A stretch of 64,000 bases of DNA from assembly GCF_954871325.1 (NCBI RefSeq), contig NC_088775.1, positions 78,345,561-78,409,560 of the forward strand. Direction: 5' to 3'. This stretch comes from Gordionus sp. m RMFG-2023 (Eukaryota; Nematomorpha; Gordioida; Chordodea; Parachordodidae). Below are positions 56,142 to 64,000 of this stretch, piece by piece (the first letter of the stretch is position 1; every line of letters starts with the position of its first letter). The position numbers and the translations under genes were made by a program. A model generated the notes under the pieces. It was given only the letters and a program-made list of their open reading frames with translations, had not been told where the DNA came from and did no database searches.

Positions 56142-58140
56142 TTATAAAAGTTCTATGTCCCAGCAATCAATAGATAAACATTGCTTCAAAGTGATGAATG
56201 AAAGGCGGTTACGTTTTTTAGTCATGCATTCCACCGCTTTGCTAAAGATTCTTTCGCTGGCAACACTCGTAGTTTGCTGAGCCAAAAAGTCTCTGGCCAT
56301 TAAAGACAAAGTTGGATATATTGAGCTGTTTTTATGCCACCAATCGAGTACATTGGTTGTCGGACTAGCTACTTCCTCTTTTAAATATGTATCTATTTCA
56401 TCTGTTGTGGAATTTCATAATTAGCCCTAAATAATAAAGACAATATATATAACTATGTAATCATATTTACCTTCTTAGTTTATTATGTATACGCACAGAA
56501 TAAGGCATGGCTTCCATATCGGTCTCATTGTAATCGTACGCTGACGATCCTGACATTGTACTTTTATATTTAATATATAACGTTTCGAAATTTTTAAAAT
56601 AATCAGGATTATTTATAAATTTAGGCAAAAAATTTTTCTTTATCTTTGAATCTAACAAACACGATATATAATTTGAAAGAGTATTTATGTGTTTCAAATA
56701 TATCTTTGATTTTTTTAACATAACACTAGCAGCATTTTTTAATGTTTCGTTTTCATGATTTTAACTAACATCTTCTAGTGTTTTGACAATTTCATCTATA
56801 AATAAAACTGTCAAACCAATTGTAGAATTTGTATCTGAGGATATTTCTTGGGTAATATTGAAGAATGGTTTCAAAAATATTTCAATATCTTTTAAAAATT
56901 TGACCTCTTCATTATTTATAATAATTTGATTATCAGGAAGGCTGCCTTTCTTGCCTAAATCATTTACCACATCAATATTCTAAAAATATAAAATTAAATT
57001 TTAAAATGGTGTTTGTTATTACTTTGTTAATTATGGAAATCATTAAGAATTTGGAATTCCATCTTGTGACGACATCAAGTGGTATACGAGTCCCACCTGA
57101 TAATTCCATATATTCCTTCATAAATTTGGGGGAATTATGCAACTTTTTAACGAATTTATTTATTTTTTCCAATTTGTCATTCAAAATATTCATTCCTGAG
57201 CTCACTATTATATTTAATATATGAGCCAGGCATCTAATGCTATATAGACAATAACCGTATTTATCCATATAAAATTTTGTCATAATAGACACAGAGGAGA
57301 GGAAATTCTTTGCATTATCGATTGTAATGGACATTATTTTTTCTTGTATGCCAAAAGATTGGAGAGAGGATAAAAGATTATTTGATATTTCCTCACCCGT
57401 ATGTGGATGAGGTAAATCTATTAGATCAAGTAGGAAATTGACAAATTTCCAATTTTTATCAATATAATATATTGTTATAGAACAATAAAATATTGAGTTT
57501 ATTCCGGTCCATATGTCCGTTGTAAGGCAGATTTTACTATTGACCTGTTTAAGGTTATTAATAATTTTATTTTTAGATTTTTTATATAAATCTTTAACAT
57601 AGCAGGCAGCCGTCTGCCTACACCATATTCTCTCATTTTTAAATATAAAAGAGAAGATATCTCTGAAATACGGAGATTCTATTTTATTAAATGAGATGTT
57701 ACATTTTATAATATATCTCATAATTAATTTATTCAATTGCGTATTTTCATGAGATACTAAATTTCTTATCCCTACTAATGAATGTCTTTTTTTGTTTTTG
57801 TTTTCCATTTTTAAATGCGAATGTGATTTAGAAATGTGCCTTTTTAAATTTGCTAAAAATATATTATAATCGTATATTAAATTTTAATAATACATACTTG
57901 AGGCTGTATTTAAACTATAATGTTTATTGCAGTATATACACTTTCGGCGAGATTTTGTCGGAGTCATCTTGAATACATTCGAAATATTTAACTTACTAGA
58001 TGTAGATATATCTGAAATCTGTGATAAGTCACATATAATAGCATCTTGGCTAGTCAAAGGCTTTATCTATATATTATTTATACATAAAAAAAAATATATT
58101 ACATCTGAATCTGTGTCAAACCCACGAATATTGATATTAT
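56142..58140 (-). pseudogene. BED-finger hAT transposase (left arm plus spacer)
   Basis: The minus strand from about 58140 reads a start-less acidic N-terminus (INIRGFDTDSD), an intron, SQDAIICDLSQISDISTSSK, then the half finger RRKCIYCNKHYSLNTAS. A roughly 45-base intron follows, then NLKRHISKSHSHLK and a 278-codon open stretch (57808-56972) with LTTDIWTGINS, LPHPHTGEEIS, ITIDNAKNF and RCLAHILNIIV (catalytic-core and RW-region motifs). Next come GSLPDNQIIINNEEVKFLKD, then AYDYNETDMEAMPYSV, and hATC FLAQQTTSVASERIFSKAVE near 56280-56220. An in-frame TAA follows LEDVS (56761-56763). The first exon runs into the palindrome junction, so the original start is missing. Confidence 0.88.
57922..58135. 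other. Asymmetric spacer of the giant inverted repeat
   Basis: 214 bases present only once. They hold the minus-strand N-terminal exons and the first half of the BED finger (CIYC) of the left-arm transposase. The right-arm transposase therefore lacks these parts. Confidence 0.92.
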
Positions 58141-59915
58141 AGTTTAAATACAGCCTCAAGTATGTATTATAAAAATTTAATATAAGATTATAATATATTT
58201 TTAGCAAATTTAAAAAGGCACATTTCTAAATCACATTCGCATTTAAAAATGGAAAACAAAAACAAAAAAAGACATTCATTAGTGGGGATAAGAAATTTAG
58301 TATCTCATGAAAATACGCAATTGAATAAATTAATTATGAGATATATTATAAAATGTAACATCTCATTTAATAAAATAGAATCTCCGTATTTCAGAGATAT
58401 CTTCTCTTTTATATTTAAAAATGAGAGAATATGGTGTAGGCAGACGGCTGCCTGCTATGTTAAAGATTTATATAAAAAATCTAAAAATAAAATTATTAAT
58501 AACCTTAAACAGGTCAATAGTAAAATCTGCCTTACAACGGACATATGGACCGGAATAAACTCAATATTTTATTGTTCTATAACAATATATTATATTGATA
58601 AAAATTGGAAATTTGTCAATTTCCTACTTGATCTAATAGATTTACCTCATCCACATACGGGTGAGGAAATATCAAATAATCTTTTATCCTCTCTCCAATC
58701 TTTTGGCATACAAGAAAAAATAATGTCCATTACAATCGATAATGCAAAGAATTTCCTCTCCTCTGTGTCTATTATGACAAAATTTTATATGGATAAATAC
58801 GGTTATTGTCTATATAGCATTAGATGCCTGGCTCATATATTAAATATAATAGTGAGCTCAGGAATGAATATTTTGAATGACAAATTGGAAAAAATAAATA
58901 AATTCGTTAAAAAGTTGCATAATTCCCCCAAATTTATGAAGGAATATATGGAATTATCAGGTGGGACTCGTATACCACTTGATGTCGTCACAAGATGGAA
59001 TTCCAAATTCTTAATGATTTCCATAATTAACAAAGTAATAACAAACACCATTTTAAAATTTAATTTTATATTTTTAGAATATTGATGTGGTAAATGATTT
59101 AGGCAAGAAAGGCAGCCTTCCTGATAATCAAATTATTATAAATAATGAAGAGGTCAAATTTTTAAAAGATATTGAAATATTTTTGAAACCATTCTTCAAT
59201 ATTACCCAAGAAATATCCTCAGATACAAATTCTACAATTGGTTTGACAGTTTTATTTATAGATGAAATTGTCAAAACACTAGAAGATGTTAGTTAAAATC
59301 ATGAAAACGAAACATTAAAAAATGCTGCTAGTGTTATGTTAAAAAAATCAAAGATATATTTGAAACACATAAATACTCTTTCAAATTATATATCGTGTTT
59401 GTTAGATTCAAAGATAAAGAAAAATTTTTTGCCTAAATTTATAAATAATCCTGATTATTTTAAAAATTTCGAAACGTTATATATTAAATATAAAAGTACA
59501 ATGTCAGGATCGTCAGCGTACGATTACAATGAGACCGATATGGAAGCCATGCCTTATTCTGTGCGTATACATAATAAACTAAGAAGGTAAATATGATTAC
59601 ATAGTTATATATATTGTCTTTATTATTTAGGGCTAATTATGAAATTCCACAACAGATGAAATAGATACATATTTAAAAGAGGAAGTAGCTAGTCCGACAA
59701 CCAATGTACTCGATTGGTGGCATAAAAACAGCTCAATATATCCAACTTTGTCTTTAATGGCCAGAGACTTTTTGGCTCAGCAAACTACGAGTGTTGCCAG
59801 CGAAAGAATCTTTAGCAAAGCGGTGGAATGCATGACTAAAAAACGTAACCGCCTTTCATTCATCACTTTGAAGCAATGTTTATCTATTGATTGCTGGGAC
59901 ATAGAACTTTTATAA
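58136..59915 (+). pseudogene. BED-finger hAT transposase lacking its N-terminus (right arm)
   Basis: The plus strand starts inside the finger exon (SLNTAS), with an intron at 58160-58204, then NLKRHISKSHSHLK and the 278-codon open stretch 58249-59085, identical in protein to the left arm. An intron at 59035-59077 joins IINK to NIDVVNDLGKKG. A TAA at 59294-59296 and the downstream exons up to hATC (LAQQTTSVASERIFSKAVEC, about 59775) and stop 59913-59915 mirror the left arm. The same internal stop in both arms means it predates the duplication, or was copied between arms. Confidence 0.88.
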
Positions 59916-60242
59916 TGATACTATATTAACATTTTTTAAATCTATATATTTCCGCGTATTTTAATAAAAATATTTTTATATTATGTGTACGTTTATTTAT
60001 TTAAATTGAATTAAATTAAATGCGTCTTCCTTTGAATTTTTTTTATCATAAAGAATGCAGAATTTTTAGTTATTGAAGCGATATTTAATCATGGGTAAAA
60101 AAATGTGAAATAAAAATTTGGTTAATGATGCATGGTACCTTAAGGTACCATCTATCAAATTTGAATTTTGTTCATTTTTCATTTGGATAGGCACTACCAA
60201 ATATATTTATAATATATATTTGAAAAATCGTGATTTTTGGAA

Positions 60243-60425
60243 AGCCTCTATGGCCTAGTAGGCAAGAGCTTGGCTTACTTATCCTATGCTCCCGGGTTCG
60301 AATCCCATGCTCCCGGGTTCGAATCCCGGGAATGATCATGTTTTTTTTCTTATTCTAACTTAGTGGTTCCATCCTTGGGGGGATGATATATAGAAGGCCG
60401 GACTCGACCACGTGATTCCGTATTA
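60243..60425 (+). repeat. tRNA-derived SINE with doubled B-box
   Basis: The A-box TGGCCTAGTAGGC (60251) and B-box GGTTCGAATCC (60295-60305) are 44 bases apart, exactly tRNA spacing. A second B-box follows 21 bases later through a small tandem duplication of GCTCCCGGGTTCGAATCCC. The 5' GCCTCTA has no pairing partner after the T-arm, so it is not a tRNA gene. A non-tRNA body follows to about 60425. Confidence 0.82.
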
Positions 60426-60429
60426 ATAT

Positions 60430-61120
60430 ATTAAATAATAAGGGTCTTATTACATTTTAATAAATTTTGGTCGGTATTTAGCAAATTAGATTGGTATTTA
60501 AAATATTTCCATACATTCACTTGGTAGTAAGCATCATTAACCTAAAAATTTAAATAATTTTTATAGACTTTTAGTCTTGCCCTGCCCATATAAAAAAATT
60601 TAAACCACGCTCGCCCCCCATATAAATTTAAATATGCCCATTCTTCAATTGTTTTAAGCATCCAATAAAAAATAAATTATTCACTTTCAACACTACACCC
60701 TTACTAAAAATTTCATAATTTAGTAAGCATAAAAAAATATTCGATTTAAATGATGATAAAATATTTATGATAATATAAAATTATTATTTATTCATATTAT
60801 TTGTTATTATCATGCAAAAATAATAATGAATCCAAATTTTCTGATTTCAAAAGCGTTCCTATTTTTTTTTAAAATACCATTTAAAAAAATTTAAAAAATA
60901 AAATTTCATTTTATAAATAATGCTTGTTGTTTTTTTTTCACTATTAACTTATTTATTTTTTAAATATTTTAATTTTTGAATTACATGATTTTTAAGAATT
61001 AAGATAATATATAATTTTTACGTTGATAAATCTCATTAACTTTGAAGCTTTCCCCAAATAAACAAGAATATATTTTAGTTCAATCTCCACTAAATCATAC
61101 CAACATTAAAACGATCCTAA
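60430..61120. other. AT-rich part of the right arm
   Basis: Mirror of 55000-55625. No coding or RNA feature is recognised. Confidence 0.5.
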
Positions 61121-61124
61121 TTTT

Positions 61125-61735
61125 TCTTCATCTATAATATTTCTCAGCCTATTTTATATAATTCATAATCTACTAAATGTTCTCTCGCATGAGTAAATGA
61201 TAAAGCTAAAATGTATTCATGTGAAAAATAAAATAGTGTATGCACTTGTGTGCCTATAGTATCTTTTAAGATCTTCATACACGCATATTAAACAATTGTT
61301 ACATTTATTATCACATTTCACATTCTGAGTTATTATCTTATTCTACTTTTTCATTAGACTCCTCATCTGCTCATACGATATCATCGTCCGTTTTATTTAA
61401 TTCTGCTATTAAATCTTTGAATTCACAGGCAAATGAACACAATTCGTTACGTAATTAAACACTCAATATATTTGCCAATTGTGTAAATTTTTCCAAGGCC
61501 TTTTCAGAAATACCTTTACTATTTTTTCATCAAAATGTATGAAGTAAATATTACACATTTAAAATAAGTTCTCTTTTCGCCGAAAAAAACCGTTCTGATG
61601 TTTATAATTTTATCAATTATAGAACGAAATACTTCGACCCGATAATTGCAATCAAATCCTACAAGTATTTTTATTAACTCATTAATTTTTCCGACGATAA
61701 CATCCGAAACAGTTATCGAAAATCTGGTATTTAAA
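61125..61735 (-). pseudogene. TTF-type hAT transposase relic (right arm)
   Basis: Mirror copy of 54340-54995, on the minus strand, with the same FDEKNSKGISEKALEKF and CNNCLICVYEDL features and its own small differences. Confidence 0.75.
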
Positions 61736-61814
61736 ATTTTTTTTATGAAGCATATATATTTTAATGTTTATCTAATGAATTTTAAATAAAAAATAAAAAT
61801 TTAAAGAAAATAAC

Positions 61815-62350
61815 GATTATGACAATTGAAACTTTTCTATGGTACATCTTCACTGAAATTTTATCTTAACATCTTTACAATATATATTTTTACCTATTTG
61901 CTTTCAAAAAATTCAAAAATAACGATTATGACAATTGTCACTTTTCTATGGTACATCTTCACTGAAATTTTATTTTAACATCTTTACAATATATATTTTT
62001 ACCTATTTGCTTTGAAAAAATTCAAAAAAGTTCAAAAATATCAATTATGACAATTGTCACTTTTCTATGGTACATCTTCACTGAAATTTTATTTTAACAT
62101 CTTTACAATATATATTTTTACCTATTTGTTTTAAAAAAATTTAACAAATAACGATTATGACAATTGTCACTTTTCTATGGTACATCTTCACTGAAATTTT
62201 ATTTTAACATCTTTACAATATACATTTTTACCTATTTGCTTTGAAAAAATTCAAAAATAACGATTATGACAATTGTCACTTTTCTATGGTAAATCTTCAC
62301 ATAAATTTTAACTTAATATGTTTACAATATATATTTTTACCTTTACCTAT
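61815..62350 (-). repeat. Inverted tandem array, about five ~115-bp units
   Basis: Units read ATGACAATTGTCACTTTTCT then ATGGTACATCTTCACTGAAA on the plus strand, the complement of the left-arm array. Confidence 0.92.
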
Positions 62351-62369
62351 ATATGCTGCTAACTAAAAA

Positions 62370-62540
62370 GATCAACTTAGTTGACTTATTAGTCGTTTTA
62401 GTCGACGAAATTAATTGTTTTAGTCTCGACTGTTAGTCGTTTTAGTCGACTAATTTAGTCTCTAAAGTTTTTAGTCGATTTCCATGACTACGTACGACTA
62501 TTAGTCGTAGTCGAAAGAACTCGACTAATTAACAACACTA
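62370..62540 (-). repeat. 22-bp type array and hAT right terminus
   Basis: GTTTTAGTCGACTAATTTAG copies lead to the terminus, which reversed reads TAGTGTTGTTAATTAGTCGA. This is the inverted counterpart of the terminus at 49264 (TAGTGTTGTTAATCGAC). Flanking bases do not match as a target duplication. Confidence 0.85.
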
Positions 62541-62544
62541 CCTC

Positions 62545-64000
62545 TAACTGTAACCATTACAATTGTATGTATATAATGTTTGTTTTCGTTTAAAAATTTA
62601 TAACTGTTTTAAAATAGGGTCATATATATTGTGGTAGTAAATTTAAAAATTATTATTAGCAGTTTTCATTTTTAATTAGTTAGAAATCGGTAATCCATGT
62701 TACAATCTAATTTTAAATTATGTGACTTCCTAGGAGAAATTTATTATGTAAATTGGGCATCAATTGCTTTTTAGCTAAGGCTTTCTCAGTTTAACAGTTC
62801 CCAAATCAACACCTTTCAAAATGATATTTTCAGTTTGAACAGTGTCTACATGACAGATAAATTGTTGGAAGCAAACCCCGCTCCAAATTATACCTTTATA
62901 CTCCTGATAAATTTTTGCCACACAATATTTGTTAGCCCATCATGCTACACTCATGATACTAATAAAAATCTTATAGCGAGTAGTCATTTCTAATCTCCCA
63001 AAATTCTTATTTAGGCTAGTGACAATTAAACATTTGTTGGTAATCAACTACTTGTTCTTAAAAAATAGGGTCGAGCTTGTATAAATTCAAACTACTAGTT
63101 CTGTGAATGATTTAAAACATAATTAATCATTAAAATCAAAATAAATATTTATTAGATTTTTTTTAATTGTTAATCTACAAATAATGTTTATTGCTACGTT
63201 ACCCTTTCCCCTTCAAAATATTTGGAATTAAATTTCCTACCCCCTCTTATGTAGCTGGGTTTGAGTTTATAAAAAGGTCACCAAATTTGATCCATCCATT
63301 ACCTATCATGTGAATGATGATTTATCTCTAATCCTCATTTCTACAAAAAGATTAGAATGTTATTTTAGTTGCACACTTTATTTCAACTTTTACTAAACAT
63401 GTAATTATAAGTAGTCCATGTATAACTAAGTGGAATAGCCTATATGATTGCTTTCATTTCTAAGATATAAAAAACATTAAAATTTGTTATTTAAAATATT
63501 CAAAGTAAAAGTAAAATGATAGATATTACCCATATTGAAGAGTAATAAGCCTACAATTGTATTCAACAAATTACAGGGGTTAAGTAGTTATTTTTAGCAT
63601 ATTATTTGTGGTTAAGAGAGGTGCAAACCTTTTCCCCATTATTTATCTTTAAAGCTGTCCAAGATAGGAGGATAAGATTTGGGAAATATTTCTCCAATGA
63701 TCATGAATATAATAAAGCATCGTTATCAAATACATACTTTAATAACTAAGGATTGAGTGAAAAACAAAAAAATACTCCAAATTTAGTACTAGTACAGTCA
63801 AACAGCTAGAGTTTGAATTATCTGAAATCTTAGAAGCATAATTATTATCAATCTTAAAAATTTTTGTAAAAATATAATACCGTATACTTCATCAGCTTCA
63901 GTTGAACAATGGTAGACTTAATGATTTTAAAAAATATTTTTATAAAAATTTTACTAAATTCATCCTATTAAAAATATAATACTGTATACTTCATCAGCTC
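62545..64000. other. AT-rich flank with a repeat at the window edge
   Basis: No gene is recognised. AAAAATATAATACCGTATAC continues into TTCATCAGCT at about 63871 and recurs (ACTGTATAC) at about 63974, a spacing of roughly 103 bases. A tandem or dispersed repeat may continue past the window. Confidence 0.4.

Larger units (their letters stand above)
53454..57921. repeat. Left arm of a giant inverted repeat
   Basis: This 4.47-kb arm pairs with 58136-62503. The inner part (about 54370-57921) is nearly identical to its partner; scattered single-base differences and a 5-base indel (AGAT plus one, near 60497 in the right arm) show they are two real copies. The outer part, including the tandem arrays, is clearly more diverged. 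Contents from left: 22-base array, 115-base array, TTF-hAT relic, SINE, BED-hAT transposase. Confidence 0.93.
58136..62503. repeat. Right arm of the giant inverted repeat
   Basis: The 4.37-kb partner of 53454-57921 in mirror order: BED-hAT transposase, SINE, TTF-hAT relic, 115-base array, 22-base array. Unlike the left arm it runs on to an intact hAT terminus at 62540. Confidence 0.93.

Noticed and set aside
57006-57224. Plus-strand 72-codon gene, and its mirror at 58833-59051
   Set aside because: Both are antisense shadows of the 278-codon transposase stretch.
60244-60320. tRNA gene with A- and B-boxes at tRNA spacing
   Set aside because: The acceptor stem has no partner, the B-box is doubled, and the same sequence is in both palindrome arms within transposon DNA. 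A tRNA-derived SINE explains it better.
49264-62540. One simple hAT element bounded by the two facing termini
   Set aside because: The flanking 8-mers (GTTGCAGA and CCTCTAAC) do not match, so they are probably ends of different insertions. Kept only as an open possibility.

Overview
This window reads as AT-rich nuclear DNA of an invertebrate animal. Three multi-exon genes with animal-type products can be read, and most of their introns are only about 40-57 bases with GT..AG ends. There is no sign of bacterial operons. I cannot name the phylum from sequence alone. Most of the rest is transposon-derived, dominated by hAT-superfamily DNA transposons and their short non-autonomous derivatives (MITEs), many with exact 8-base target duplications.

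Layout. 0.6-1.3 kb: C-terminal relic of a hAT transposase. 2.4-3.5 kb: hAT relic carrying a nested 204-base MITE. 6.2-7.2 kb: 5'-truncated RTE-like LINE. 9.0-10.6 kb: globin gene of the N-myristoylated globin X/neuroglobin type, with a damaged or unusual haem-pocket region. 13.5-14.2 kb: terminal-inverted-repeat element. 14.3-15.7 kb: complete nine-exon gene for a HACD3-like 3-hydroxyacyl-CoA dehydratase in which the expected catalytic tyrosine reads cysteine. 16.0-16.8 kb: MITE. 18.0-19.9 kb: hAT element with an internal foldback. 22-24 kb: two MITEs. 24.6 to about 33.9 kb: a DUF4371-type hAT split by three later insertions (a hAT, a non-autonomous LTR element with near-identical LTRs, and a nearly complete BED-finger hAT). 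34.2-37.1 kb: another nearly complete BED-finger hAT, ending 88 bases before the start codon of a five-exon CRTAP-like gene (37.2-42.4 kb) whose introns hold two MITEs. 43-44 kb: truncated BED-hAT transposase.

44-49 kb holds several MITEs and hAT ends. From 49.26 kb to 62.54 kb lies an unusual repeat system. A hAT terminus TAGTGTTGTTAATCGAC is followed by a 22-base tandem array carrying the palindrome TAGTCGACTA, then a roughly 115-base tandem array whose units carry the palindrome TGACAATTGTCA. Further right, a giant inverted repeat (arms 53.45-57.92 and 58.14-62.50 kb, about 4.4 kb each, 214-base spacer) carries in each arm these same arrays, a TTF-type hAT relic, a tRNA-derived SINE and a BED-finger hAT transposase gene. 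The transposase's N-terminal and half-finger region lies only once, in the spacer.

The three host genes do not form a pathway. They cover lipid elongation (HACD), a membrane-targeted globin, and an ER collagen-modification partner (CRTAP). What links them is transposon pressure: elements sit beside or inside all three.
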